From the NCBI GenBank assembly GCA_049487715.1, contig CP150554.1:310001-374000 (forward strand): a stretch of 64,000 nt of DNA, given 5' to 3'. The stretch comes from Pycnococcus provasolii. Taxonomy: Eukaryota; Chlorophyta; Pseudoscourfieldiophyceae; Pseudoscourfieldiales. This document shows positions 10,118-20,373 of the stretch, piece by piece; position 1 is the stretch's first letter; every line of letters starts with the position of its first letter. Both the position numbers and the translations under genes were made by a program. The notes beneath the pieces were generated by a model. It saw nothing but the letters and a program-made list of their open reading frames with translations. It was not told where the DNA came from and made no database searches.

Positions 10118-10597
10118 GGCTTCTTACCTATAAGTTGATTTTCAGCGAGTGTGCCAATGTTGTGGCGGCCGGGCTTCGAAGGAGGGGGAGACCGATGAGG
10201 GCTCCGGCATAATAAGCCCGGGGAGGGAGGGGGGAGGGGAGACCGACGAGGACGAGGATTGGGGGCCCCGGCTGCCCGGGGGGGGAAAGTCAGAATAAAA
10301 CTCGCCTTAAGTAAAGGGTTATCTGGGGAACCCCTCTTGCATGAATCCTCCTCGAATATCGGGGTTTGGGGGAAATCCAGGGCTTATCCATTTTTCCGCC
10401 TGTTCTTTCCCCTTATTTCTAATAAGAAGTTTTACCCGCAGCCTGGTAGTATCACTTCCCGTCGCCGCCGGGTCATCTTTATTGTCGTCGCCATCGTCGC
10501 CGCCATCGTCATTTATCATTGTCAAAAGCCGTAGCTTGGCTTTTTGACTTTTTGTTTGTTTGTTTCACAATAGACTAAGTTGTTTTCATACAGTACT
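10118..10597. other. divergent intergenic region
   Basis: Lies between the minus-strand protease gene and the plus-strand OTU gene. It has G/C-rich runs (10190-10290) and CGTCGC triplets (10459-10512). TACAGTAC at 10589-10596 abuts the OTU start codon. No credible coding frame. Confidence 0.5.
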
Positions 10598-11560
10598 ATG
10601 GTTACGTTTGTGTGTTCCCGTGATGTCTCTTGTTGCAAGATGAGTGGTCCCTCTGGTGGTCCCTCTGGCGATGATCTCTCTGGTGGTGGTTTTCATGATG
10701 TTCTTTTTTCTCATTCGTCCTTCTCGTTCACAGCTTCATCAGCGTCGTCGTCGTCGGCATACAGACGCTCACCGTCGTCGTCGTCGGCGTTGTCATCTCG
10801 TTTCGCATCCTTATCTCTTGGCATCTCGTCTCGTATGAATGCGTGGGGGGGAATTTCACCTCACGATGGTGATGATAACAACAACAACAACAACCAGAAG
10901 CATACAAAGAGCCTGCTCACGCCCCGACCGGCGCCACTGTGGAACCCAGTCACGACCGACCTCGCGGCTGTCGACATCAAGCAAAGCGCAAAAATGCTAC
11001 GCGAAGTGCCCATCAAGGGGGACGGAAAGTGCATGTTCAGAGCTATCGCGCAGGGACTCGCCGCGAGCCGAGGGATGGTGCTCAGCCCGAAAAAGGAGGA
11101 GGATGAGGCGGACGAACTCAGGCGACTCGTGCACCGCTCGCTGTGCTTGTCGCGAACCGCCGACGAGGAGGCGGCAATGCGAGAGAAGTTTGCTGACGCC
11201 ATCTTCTCCATCAGTCACGGCGACCAAATCAACCTGCCGAAGTACTGCAGCCGTGTCGCTAGCCCAAGCCACTGGGGAGGCGAGCCGGAAATGATCGTGC
11301 TGAGCACACTGCTTCGCACACCCATCGCGGTGTGGACGCCGCCGGGACAGAAGGGCGGGCAAACCACGAGCAAGGGCCTATTCAACCTCAGCAACCCGAG
11401 CAACAACAACACAGGCTCGTACACGCTCGTTTCTGTCTACGGCAAGACGTTCGCCAAAGACGTCAAGAATGCTGGGCTCAAGGAAAACCAAACAGTCAAG
11501 GGTAAGAGTCCCATCTGCTTGCTTTACAATGGACGAGACCACTACTCGCTGCTCTTGTAA
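10598..11560 (+). CDS. OTU-family cysteine protease (deubiquitinase-like)
   Basis: 320 residues from the ATG at 10598. The first ~130 residues are Ser-rich and could be a targeting region. The OTU domain follows: IKGDGKCMFRAIAQGL near residue 140 holds the catalytic Asp and Cys, PSHWGGEPEMIVLSTLL is the conserved middle segment, and YNGRDHYSLLL at the extreme C-terminus supplies the catalytic His. The WGGEPE segment is typical of plant OTU proteins. Predicted role: removal of ubiquitin or a ubiquitin-like chain. A 3'-end element starts 12 bp after the stop. An ATG at 10640 is an alternative start. Confidence 0.85.
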   Translation: MVTFVCSRDVSCCKMSGPSGGPSGDDLSGGGFHDVLFSHSSFSFTASSASSSSAYRRSPSSSSALSSRFASLSLGISSRMNAWGGISPHDGDDNNNNNNQKHTKSLLTPRPAPLWNPVTTDLAAVDIKQSAKMLREVPIKGDGKCMFRAIAQGLAASRGMVLSPKKEEDEADELRRLVHRSLCLSRTADEEAAMREKFADAIFSISHGDQINLPKYCSRVASPSHWGGEPEMIVLSTLLRTPIAVWTPPGQKGGQTTSKGLFNLSNPSNNNTGSYTLVSVYGKTFAKDVKNAGLKENQTVKGKSPICLLYNGRDHYSLLL

Positions 11561-11571
11561 TGCTGGAATTT

Positions 11572-11613
11572 GATCGTTCGGTACTTAACTTCGTCCAACA
11601 ATTGTCCATTCAC
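11572..11613 (+). repeat. 3'-end element, copy F (partial)
   Basis: Starts 12 bp after the OTU stop codon. Reads GATCGTTC, then TACTTAACTTCGTCCAAC, then GTCCATTCAC. It matches both ends of the element seen after five other genes but lacks the central ATTCAGTAATGG block. Confidence 0.5.
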
Positions 11614-11821
11614 AACATTCACTTTCACCATTCAGCAACCGCGTTTTTGTACATGGCGCTCGTCACTTCGAAGGTAGGTAATCATAGATTACAAACGCGA
11701 TCACTCACGTGTACTGGGCCGTGCACGATCACGCCATAAAGGCGTCTCTCCATGGCCATTGTATGTGGCGCTTATCATCTCCATGAAAGTGAAAGTATTA
11801 TTATTATTATTTACAACAGAT

Positions 11822-14800
11822 TTATGGCGTCGTTCCACGACCTTTTCGAACCTCCGCGAGCAAATCCTTTAACGCCGCATTCGACGCGTCCACCTGCAAA
11901 CCACGCTCGCATATTTTGCAAGCCTCCGCCGAGTTGCCGAGCGCGACGTACGCTTGCGCTAGGCGCATGTACGCCTTTCCATATCCCTTGTCCGCCGCAT
12001 GGGAAGCCAGCGCATCTTCAAGCGCGAGGTCTGGCTGACTGCGCTTCAGGCGGCACGCCGAGCGATTCGCGTGAAGCATAGCACGCGCGCGGCGGCCGTC
12101 GGCGCTTTTCACCTCCGCAGCGGATGTAGCTGCCCAGAGCGATAGCGCGTTCGTGTAGTGCCGAGCGGCGACGGTGTAATCGCCACGGCCAAACGCCGCA
12201 TTGCCAAGTGACTTGCGAATGTCCGAACGTTCTCCCAGCGTTTGTGTCGAAGCATCTTCGCCGGCGGCGCCATACTCCGCCTCCTCCTCCTCTGTCAGGC
12301 CGTTGTCAGCCTGAGTTTCGTCAGTCGGAGCCATTTCGTCCACCGATGCCATCGCCGTCGCCGCATCCGCCGCGCCCTCAGGGGAAGTCCTGATTGCATC
12401 CGCGGTGCCACGAGCCTTTTCGATCGCCTGTGCCGCCGAGGTGTGCCCTGCGGCTCTCGCAACACCCGTCGCATCCAGCCCATCCTCGTCAAGCGCCGTG
12501 GCGTCGCAGAGACCCTCAAGAAGAAGCAGAGTGCAGCTCGTCGCCTCCCCATTCGAAGCAGCAGCATGCAGTGGTGTGCGATTGGCGCTGTTTGTGAGAT
12601 TAGGATCCGCGCCAACAGAAAGCAGGTACCGAGAGCATGCAAGGTGGCCCCTTGCGCATGTCCAGTGAAGGGCGCGGTGACCAACGCCCGTGCCCGCAAC
12701 ATTCACAATCGATACGCCAAACCGCTCGATGTCAGACTTCAAGCCATCCAGGTCTCCTTCCTTAGCGGCATCCAGCCAACGCTTCGTCACGTCACGCGGG
12801 TGCGAAGCCGTGGACTCAGCAGCCGACGTGCGCGAACGTAGCATGGCGGCGCGTGCCGAGGCTGACTGCACGGCGGGTTCCGCTGCCGGCGACGACGATG
12901 CTGCTGCACCAGAAGACTCTGCGCCGCTTGTCGTCCGCCCTGCAGATTTGGTGGTCGCGGAGGACTTTGATGTTGACGAAGATGATGCGCCGCGATTCGA
13001 TCCAGCTCCCCACATGTCGTCATACCGCTGCTGTGCTTCGGCGATCGCCCGCTTCGCCTCCGCCATTCCATTGTGACACGCCATGTCGTTTGCGTCTAGG
13101 GCAATGCCCTTCTGATACCACTTGAGCGCCTCGCCAGCCTGCCCAAGACCCACAAGCGCCGCACCCTTGCGAGCAAATGCCTTGGGCCACTTCTCCTTCG
13201 AGTACCGTATGCTGCTGTCAGCATCCTCAAGCGCGAGATCGTACTTTTTCTGTGCACATCGTGCGGCACTTCGATTGGAGAAGAGCACGTGGTTGTACTT
13301 GTCAAAGCGAAGGGCCATGGAGTACTGGTGCTCCGCCTTCATGTAGTTGCCTTGCGCGAATGCTTCGTTGCCCTTCTTGCGACACTGATCGATGAGCGAG
13401 TCGCCGTCATCTTCACCGCCCCCTGCGACACTAGTCTCTGCCGGCGTTGCGGAACGCTCGGGAAGAATCTCGTCGACCGCCGCCGCCGTGGGAACAGTCT
13501 CGTAGTGCTTGTGGCTCGGCTGAGGAGGCTCTGGTGGAGGCTCGTGCCGTGATGCGCGAGGAGGTGCCTGCTTCGGAAGGGAAGGTGGGGGTGCATCGTC
13601 CGACATATCCGACGCGCTGTCGTAATCTTCGTCGTCGTCTTCGTCTTCATCGTCGTCGCCTCCCATCTCCATCTTCATCATAGTCTCCATCATCTTCTTG
13701 AGCATTTCAGGCGACAGCTCCGGCTGACCGCCACCCTTGCCCTTGCGTCCTTTCTTGCCCTTGCGCCCACGTCCATCTCCACTGCCAGCACGGTCGTCCG
13801 CATCGAGCATCTCGGAAAACATCCGCAGAAGATCGGTTTCCGACATTCCAGGCATTCCCATGCCACCAAAGAGATCGTCGTCGTCGTCCAGACCGGCTCC
13901 TCCTCTGCCGCCTCTTCCGCGCGCACGTCCACCGCCACCACGTCCACCACCGCGCATCTTTGATGCCATGCCACCACGCATCGTACCACCGTAGCTACGA
14001 GACGGATCAAGCTTGATGCTGGCAAGCGTCTCTGGCGGGAATAGATCTTCCCAAGGTGCACCCATGGTGTCGATACCATCCGAGAACTTCATTCCTCTCG
14101 GAAACGTGCGCGGCGGGAACATGCACTCCGGGAATGGAAACGGCGGCATTCGCTTCAGGTCTGATGAAGACAGCGTAGCCATGACATCGTTCACTGACAT
14201 GTCGCCAAAGAGCTCGGCCATCATCTGCTTGTACATCTCCTTGAAATCCTCCGCTGGAATGTCCTCGCGCTCGCCCGTGCGATCATACAATCGGCGTCGT
14301 CGCGGGTCGCTGAGAACATCGTTCGCCTGCGAAATGAGCTGGAAGCGCTGCATGGCCGCCTCGTCGCCACCATTTTTGTCCGGGTGCCACTTGACTGCCA
14401 AGGTTCGATACGCCTTGCGAATCTCGTCCGCAGTGCATGTTGGCTTAAGGCTGAGCGTGTTGTACAGCTCGAGGTAGGGCGGACCAGGCTCCTTGCCGAT
14501 CTCCTCCGGCGCCTCCGCGGCACTGGGTGCCTGCTTTTTAGACTTCTTCTTGCGGTTGCCGCTACCACCGCCGCTGCTGCCGCCGGCGCCGGAGCTTGAT
14601 GCTGGAGATGGCGCGGGAGCTGCCGATGCTGGCATCTCGGCAGCGGTGGTAGCGTGTCGCAGCTTCTCGCTCCGCGCACCACCGACTGATTCCTTTGGCT
14701 GAGACGGAGCTGCGCGTGGCGCCGGCCCTGAGTTCGGGTCAATTGCAAGGTACTCTTTCATCGCCGCGTCGTACTTCTTGCGCGCAAATTCGTTTGCACA

Positions 14801-15532
14801 GGCTACAAGCTGAGCCTTCTCGACGCCGTGCCATTCCGACTGCGCCACGCCGCCAAGCTGGAGCATCGCCATGGCAACCTTCAGTGGCACCGCCGCGGCG
14901 CCAGCTTGCACCACCTCGACAACCCGCGAGTACAGGTCAATTTCGGCGACGACGTCATTTTTCTTGCGTGTGACAGCCTCCTCGCGCGCGGTGTTACCAA
15001 ACTCGTCCTGCAGCTTGGCGTTGCACTTTCCGTAGACGAGAAGGAAGCGCGCTGTACTTGCCTGCCCGTGCGCCGCTGCCGAGAAGAGCGCGTGCGTGCC
15101 TCCGTTGTTGACTGCGTTGGCGTCCAGTCCGCTGTCAATAAGCATCTTCGCAGCCTGCACGTGTCCTTTGGCGCATACCCAGTGCAAGGCTGTGTGTCCC
15201 ATAAGGCTGTACGACGTTCCCTGTCCTCTGTACGCGAGCACGCGTTTGTTCTCCTTGATCATCGCCGTTAAGGTTGCGACTTGCCCCTGTTTCGCGGCAT
15301 CCATCCAAGCACGTCCTTCAGCCTGCGTGACACCCGCCGCTTCTGCGTCTTTGCGTGCTTTTTCAAGTTTGCACGACTGTTCGGCCTCTTCTCTTCGGTC
15401 CGCTTCTTCACATGAGGCCAATAGAGCCGCGCGTCTTCGTGCACGTTCGTCTGCAAGCGAAGCAGCAGCTGCAGATGATGATGCAGAAGCATCTGCATCT
15501 GCAGACGAGGGAGAGGGAGAGGGAGGTGGCAT
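11822..15532 (-). CDS. ANK-J domain-TPR-ANK-TPR co-chaperone
   Basis: 1236 residues from the ATG at 15532. Order: ankyrin repeats (about 72-186), J domain (about 350-425) with the Hsp70-activating HPD in KWHPDKNGG, an RGG-type GRGGGGRARGRGG stretch followed by acidic runs, TPR block 1 (about 712-830), ankyrin repeats again (about 914-1030), and TPR block 2 (about 1102-1230). Both TPR blocks keep the carboxylate-clamp pattern (K..N, N in SNRSA/ANRSA, K...R) that binds the EEVD tails of HSP70/HSP90. It should therefore act as an Hsp70 co-chaperone scaffold, probably cytosolic; clients are unknown. No zinc finger or DnaJ C-terminal domain is present. The two ANK-TPR halves resemble each other, suggesting internal duplication. 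No introns are seen. Confidence 0.85.
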   Translation of the reverse strand: MPPPSPSPSSADADASASSSAAAASLADERARRRAALLASCEEADRREEAEQSCKLEKARKDAEAAGVTQAEGRAWMDAAKQGQVATLTAMIKENKRVLAYRGQGTSYSLMGHTALHWVCAKGHVQAAKMLIDSGLDANAVNNGGTHALFSAAAHGQASTARFLLVYGKCNAKLQDEFGNTAREEAVTRKKNDVVAEIDLYSRVVEVVQAGAAAVPLKVAMAMLQLGGVAQSEWHGVEKAQLVACANEFARKKYDAAMKEYLAIDPNSGPAPRAAPSQPKESVGGARSEKLRHATTAAEMPASAAPAPSPASSSGAGGSSGGGSGNRKKKSKKQAPSAAEAPEEIGKEPGPPYLELYNTLSLKPTCTADEIRKAYRTLAVKWHPDKNGGDEAAMQRFQLISQANDVLSDPRRRRLYDRTGEREDIPAEDFKEMYKQMMAELFGDMSVNDVMATLSSSDLKRMPPFPFPECMFPPRTFPRGMKFSDGIDTMGAPWEDLFPPETLASIKLDPSRSYGGTMRGGMASKMRGGGRGGGGRARGRGGRGGAGLDDDDDLFGGMGMPGMSETDLLRMFSEMLDADDRAGSGDGRGRKGKKGRKGKGGGQPELSPEMLKKMMETMMKMEMGGDDDEDEDDDEDYDSASDMSDDAPPPSLPKQAPPRASRHEPPPEPPQPSHKHYETVPTAAAVDEILPERSATPAETSVAGGGEDDGDSLIDQCRKKGNEAFAQGNYMKAEHQYSMALRFDKYNHVLFSNRSAARCAQKKYDLALEDADSSIRYSKEKWPKAFARKGAALVGLGQAGEALKWYQKGIALDANDMACHNGMAEAKRAIAEAQQRYDDMWGAGSNRGASSSSTSKSSATTKSAGRTTSGAESSGAAASSSPAAEPAVQSASARAAMLRSRTSAAESTASHPRDVTKRWLDAAKEGDLDGLKSDIERFGVSIVNVAGTGVGHRALHWTCARGHLACSRYLLSVGADPNLTNSANRTPLHAAASNGEATSCTLLLLEGLCDATALDEDGLDATGVARAAGHTSAAQAIEKARGTADAIRTSPEGAADAATAMASVDEMAPTDETQADNGLTEEEEAEYGAAGEDASTQTLGERSDIRKSLGNAAFGRGDYTVAARHYTNALSLWAATSAAEVKSADGRRARAMLHANRSACRLKRSQPDLALEDALASHAADKGYGKAYMRLAQAYVALGNSAEACKICERGLQVDASNAALKDLLAEVRKGRGTTP

Positions 15533-16064
15533 AATAATAGGTACAAATAACTCTTCAATATATGAAGAAATAAGATCTGCTTGGGTCCCACAACGTTCAC
15601 GCAAGAATGAGGGAATGGCCCCTGGGGGCAGAGGTGGCCAGGGGTGACAGGGGGGGGCGAAGCAGGCGTCCCCCCCCAGCCCTCCCTCGGACCTCGGAGG
15701 AGGAGGAGGAGGAGGAGGAGGAGTTCTCTGTTGGTATGTATGTGCCGGTACCGTAGAGCGCTAGCTAGAGGTGTACCTTTACCGTACCGTAGTGGCGGGA
15801 AACTCAGGTGGATAACTATCGTAGGGTTGTCTGGTTCGGGTTAGGGTTTAGGGTTTCGGGTTTCGGGTTCGGGTTCGGGTTTCGGGTTTCGGGTTTAGGG
15901 TTTAGGGTTTCGGGTTTCGGGTTTCGGGTTTCGGGTTTAGGGTTCGGGTTTCGGGTTTAGGGTTTCCTCCTCCCTTTTGACCTTCCCTTTTTGTGTGTGT
16001 GTGCTTGGTGGTGTGTGTTTTTGTTTCTCATTTTTGTCTCCTACCCGTACAGTAATTTTTAGAA
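15533..16064. other. divergent intergenic region with telomere-like array
   Basis: Between minus- and plus-strand starts. Contains a GGAGGA run (15700-15722), CCGTACCGTA copies (about 15750-15790), the degenerate telomere-like array at 15832-15966 and a GTGTGTGTG run near 15995. Confidence 0.7.
15832..15966 (+). repeat. degenerate telomere-like array (TTTAGGG/TTTCGGG)
   Basis: About 135 bp of tandem TTTAGGG, TTTCGGG and TTCGGG units. TTTAGGG is the plant/green-algal telomere repeat; the TTTCGGG variants show sequence drift. It lies about 100 bp upstream of the gene starting at 16065 and is internal to the window, so it is interstitial. Confidence 0.85.
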
Positions 16065-16249
16065 ATGTCGCTTTGGCGCACCCAGCTTAGTAGTTTTTTG
16101 AGCGGGTTCGCCGTCGCTTCCATGGCGTCTATGCTTGCTTCTTACGTAACGACGTCTGGACTTCACACCGTGTTTTGTCAGATCAAACCGCCTCGTTCGA
16201 ATCACGCATCAAGTCTCTCGAGGAACGAATTTCAAGGGGGGCAGCGTGA
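16065..16249 (+). CDS. small membrane/coiled-coil protein, apparent frameshift
   Basis: ATG at 16065 opens a frame encoding MSLWRTQLSSFLSGFAVAS, a likely single membrane helix. The next frame then carries GVYACFLRNDVW, continuing with TSHRVLSDQTASFESRI and KSLEERIS to a stop at 16247-16249, an amphipathic coiled-coil tail. One additional G at 16124-16125 would fuse the two into a ~61-residue membrane-anchor plus coiled-coil protein, a layout common in small mitochondrial or plastid membrane proteins. Without that base the first frame runs on to 16331 with no recognisable content. Function unknown. A genuine frameshifted pseudogene or an assembly error is equally possible. Confidence 0.45.
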
Positions 16250-16413
16250 AGCCGTGAGTGAACTACTTCCTTATACTATACGATATAGGTACGGTAAGTT
16301 GTTGTGTTTTTCTCAGGACACCACTCTCTAAGTGTGCACTTCCATGATGAATAGGAATAGGAATGTATCATAATATAACAACTGTTACATGAAGTAGCTT
16401 TTTTTCATAGTAC

Positions 16414-16420
16414 TATATAA
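16414..16420 (+). promoter_or_regulatory. possible TATA box
   Basis: TATATAA (followed by AAAG) lies about 98 bp before the ATG at 16512 of the S33 peptidase gene. If real, transcription would start near 16445, which argues against the ATG at 16446 as the start codon. Confidence 0.3.
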
Positions 16421-16511
16421 AAAGACAAGGCACACACGCAGAAGCATGGGGGCGAGAGAAAAACCCAACCCCATTTCCCCGGGGGAGGATTTCTCCGATC
16501 ATAATTCGCAC

Positions 16512-18012
16512 ATGCTGACGCGCGTGAACCACAAAGTCAAGTCGGTCGTCCCTCAAGTAGGCCGTGTCTGGCGTCACTACAAAACTACGCGTGCTCGTGC
16601 TCACGCCGCATCAGCTACTCATTGTACTATGTGGACGTCATTCCCGAACTTGGCCACTTTCGACCACACCTTTTCAAGTTCCTCTCGACTACGCCAACCC
16701 AGCGGATCGGAACATCAGCATATTCGTGCGCGAGCTGCGAAAACCAAGTGACAAACCAGAAGCAGGCGCCGAAGCCGATGAGAAAAAAAGTGACAAGAAG
16801 TACCTCGTATACCTGCAAGGCGGACCGGGACACCGCGCGGGAAGGCCGACGGAAGGAAGTGGCGGTTGGATTGGCGCGGCACTCGACGCTGGGTTCCGCG
16901 TGCTGCTCTTGGATCAGAGAGGCACCGGTCTCAGCACACGCGCTAGCACAGGAATGCTGACAAGAATGGCAAAGCGGGATGGCGCCACGGCAACCGCAGA
17001 CTATCTGAGCAACTTCCGAGCGGACAACATCGTGCGCGACTGCGAGGAAATCAGGAAATCGCTTGGCATCGAGAAGTGGACGTTATTGGGGCAATCGTTC
17101 GGCGGGTTTTGCTCAGTCCAGTACCTTTCGCAAGCTCCGGATGCACTGCAGGAGGCACTCCTCACGGGCGGGCTGCCTCCGCTCGTCGCTGAGTCGAACG
17201 CGGCAGATGGCACGTATCGCGCGCTATTCCCTCACGTTCGTGCGCAGAACGCGAAATTCTACAAGAGGTTTCCTGGCGACGTTGCCGCCGTCAAGCGCAT
17301 CGTCGAGCGCCTTCTCGAATCACCCGCGAAGTTGCCCATGGGTGGCACCCTCACCGCTCGTGGATTCCAGTGTCTCGGCATTATGTTTGGACTGCTGAGC
17401 GGATTCGAGACGGTGCATTACATCATCGAGGACGCGTTTGACGCGGATGGAGAACTCAGCCACGAGTTCCTCGCCGGCGTGGAACGGATCGTCGGATGCT
17501 CGGAGGCGCCTCTTTACCTCCTACTCCATGAATCCATCTACTGCAACAACGGTACAAGTAACTGGGCTTGTGAACGAGTACGAAATGAACCAGAGAATTT
17601 CGCACTGTTCGATGCGCAGACGGCCATCGACGAGGGGCGTCCTATATTGTTCACAGGTGAGATGATGTTCCCGTGGATGCTCGACGAGCTTAGCGAGATG
17701 GCTCCGTTGAAGGAGGTTGGCCACGAGCTGGCGAAGCGAGAGTGGCCAGCTCTGTACGACGTCGATTGTCTGAAAGCATGCAAGGTTCCCGTCGCGGCAG
17801 CCACCTATGTTGAGGACATGTTCGTGCAGTTTGACCTCGCTCGCGAAACTGCTCGAATCATCGGCAGCGAGCACCGTGACGCCACCCTAGGTGGCGAGCA
17901 CGTGCGTCAGCTCATGACGAGCGCGTACAATCACAGCGGCCTGCGGGAGGACGGCGCGGTGCTGTTTAAGGAATTGCTTGCGATGGCGCGAGATGAACAC
18001 CCCGTACGGTAA
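16512..18012 (+). CDS. S33 proline iminopeptidase-like alpha/beta hydrolase, apparent frameshift
   Basis: The main frame (about 16672-18012) encodes an alpha/beta hydrolase with the S33 aminopeptidase signatures: VPLDYANP near the start, QGGPGHR (oxyanion HGGPG-type motif), LDQRGTGLS, and the nucleophile elbow GQSFGG. The acid is probably in VEDMFVQFD and the histidine in AYNHSG near the C-terminus. Expected role: release of N-terminal proline from peptides. The frame lacks a good start. The overlapping frame from ATG 16512 (or 16446) ends FPNLATFDHTF, exactly what should precede QVPLDY. Removing one T from 16671-16674 joins them. The basic N-terminus in that frame could be an organelle-targeting peptide. 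Confidence 0.75.
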
Positions 18013-18098
18013 TAATATCTTCCTCCGGTTGTAAAATCATGGATGCGCTTGGTTACTTCGAGCGAGTCATACACACAACCAGATTTCTTTGATCGTCT

Positions 18099-19007
18099 TC
18101 ATCTTCCGTTGGATCCAACATCACCATGTTTGTTGTAGAAATCAACTGTGCCTTGCAAGCGTACCGCTCCCGTTCCCGCACGTGAGTGCGCCATCAGTGG
18201 CGGGATCGCCTCACGTTCGCCCTTCCAACCGTACACGAGCCAAGATTCTCCTGGATAGGTCACGAAGTTCAAACCGTGTGAGAAAACACGGTTGATGGGA
18301 ATTTGGATGTCGCTGTTGCGCTCGTTGCGGATCGCAAGCTCCATGTACTTAGGGCAACCAGTATCAGAATCAGCGGGCCATGTCAATGTGCAGTCTTCGA
18401 ATTCATCAGTTATCGGACGCATGGCGAGATAGTTGAACGGGTCGCATTCAGCGTCCGAATTAAACATCGCGTGTGAAATATACAACAATTCACCGTCTTC
18501 TATCGTAACTCGTTGTTGTTTGCTCGGCTCTTTACGAGTAACTTCAAGCACGAACGACTCAGCTTTCGGCTCGTACACCGCCAGGCAATTCGCCAGTTCC
18601 TTGAGCGCCTTTTTGCACTCCGCGCACAAGTCGTCAAGTGCGAAGAACGTCGCCTCGTTTGTCAAGTCGTCGAGAAGCGCGGCGTTGGTCGCGACTGCAG
18701 CGGGCAGTCGACCCGCGCGCATCCAAGCGAGCACGTGCTTGAAGAGCTCCGGGTCGCGGTCGACGAATATGCTGGGCGTGTTTTCGTCGCTTGCTTCCGC
18801 CCCGGCGAGGTCCCTCTTCACGGCCGCGGCGAGGTACCCGCCGCACGCCTCGATGGTCGCGAATGAGGTGACGAATCGCGTGCCTCCCGCGTCGACGGTG
18901 ATGCGGCGTGCGGCCACAGCGCTGTCGTGGTGACGAGCCAACTCTTCGTCGTCGTCTTCGTCCTCCCGGCGTCGCTTATTACTGTTACCGCTGTTGGCTA
19001 GCGGCAT
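18099..19007 (-). CDS. BTB/T1 (KCTD-like) domain protein
   Basis: 302 residues; ATG at 19007. After an acidic-basic leader (KRRREDEDDDEE), residues ~35-130 form a potassium-channel-tetramerisation-type BTB domain: ITVDAGGTRFVTSFATI, then IFVDRDPELFKHVLAWMRAGRLP, as in KCTD proteins. The C-terminal ~160 residues are unrecognised beta-rich sequence. KCTD proteins often act as substrate adaptors for cullin-3 ubiquitin ligases; that role is inference here. GTACTGTA, the reverse of TACAGTAC, lies at 19110-19117 about 100 bp upstream. Confidence 0.78.
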   Translation of the reverse strand: MPLANSGNSNKRRREDEDDDEELARHHDSAVAARRITVDAGGTRFVTSFATIEACGGYLAAAVKRDLAGAEASDENTPSIFVDRDPELFKHVLAWMRAGRLPAAVATNAALLDDLTNEATFFALDDLCAECKKALKELANCLAVYEPKAESFVLEVTRKEPSKQQRVTIEDGELLYISHAMFNSDAECDPFNYLAMRPITDEFEDCTLTWPADSDTGCPKYMELAIRNERNSDIQIPINRVFSHGLNFVTYPGESWLVYGWKGEREAIPPLMAHSRAGTGAVRLQGTVDFYNKHGDVGSNGR

Positions 19008-20373
19008 GGCAGCGACTTGAAGGTTAAAAAGATGGGCCGCAAGAACTGGGGGTCAAATGGGCGCCAACCCGAACGGAACTTCCCTTCAAAAGTTTCCCAC
19101 CTCTGTTTCGTACTGTACATAATGACGGCAAGCTGCGTCGGGATCGTGTTCTTGACCACCTTAATATCCGTCTGATAAGACCGGCCATTGAGCTCACTCA
19201 CTAAAGCCTCACTTGCACTTGCACGTGACTTGCACGCTTGAAAACATAAAGTTAAAAAAGTTTAATCTGGCTGGGCCTGTTTGTCTCTCCCCTCTATAGG
19301 TCTATACAGAGATACAGACCACGCTTCATGACATCACGCAAGTCGCCTACTGTATTATTACTTACGGCTAAGGTTAGTCCGGCCCATGCCATGTACGGTA
19401 CATGTCGGGCAGGCGACGACTGGGTCTCCCAGGCTGCCATCTAAGGTTAGATAATAGTCTAGGATACCTCTCCCAGACTCCTCTCCAGGTGGCAGGTGGT
19501 GACTCACGAGCACGCCGGCGGAGCACGGGTAGGAAGCCTACCTATAGACCTATATAACTCACATCTGGCCAAACAAAAGGTGTTAAAGTTGAGTGTTGGA
19601 CTAAACTTTATGATATCACGCTAGTCTATCGTCTCGTAAGCGCTTCGAAGTGAGCTTCGAAGGGTCGCTGTGAACTACCTTTAAAAAGGTAGTATGTGAT
19701 GAAGAGATCCTGTACCATCGGTAAGTACAGGGAGAGGAGACGAGAGAGCACGCCACCTGTCATGCTCTTAGCTACCGTGGTAAGATTAACTAAGAATCAG
19801 GTCGTACGAGCAAGTGGTATAGGAAGTACTGGCGTGGATTCTGGAGAGTCGCGTGGCGAGTGCGAGTGCGAGTGCGAGGGCGAGATGTTGTCGACACACG
19901 ACGACAGAGGCAGAGCACGCACGTTGGACGTTGACGACAAGTTGTCAACGAAGTTGTCTGGCCTATCACAGTTGTTGGCAAGTCCTCCAAGCAAGTTGTC
20001 TGTCCGGCTACCCTAGGGTACGTGAACTATGTCAAAAATACGCCAGACTGCCAGACGTCAAACGCCTACGTGCTACGTGTGTGTGTGTGTGTGTGTGTCT
20101 TGAAGCAAAGCGCCGCCCCATTTTTCATTCCCGTCCCAATATTTCATTTCATTCTCCAATTCTTATTTATCATTCACTCAGTCACTAAACCAGTTCCTAT
20201 CGTAATACAAACGTGTATTAGGCTTGTATTACCTTAGGCCGTTTGTGTGAGTAAATCTCCTGGCTGGCACTTTTGTGACTTGACTTTTAAATCTCGTAGT
20301 AGATACAGGTAGATACCGCCTTAGATATCTCGCTCGTAGGAGATAAGCTTAGATAGTATTTAAGCTTGAAGCT
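19008..20373. other. divergent intergenic region
   Basis: 1.37 kb with no credible gene. Holds short GCGAGT triplet-like repeats (19852-19885), a GTGTGTGTG run (20078-20098), several TCTATAG/TATAGACCTATA segments and the minus-strand TACAGTAC at 19110-19117. Confidence 0.5.

Noticed and set aside
15832-15966. True chromosome end
   Set aside because: Genes flank both sides and the units are degenerate, so it is interstitial.
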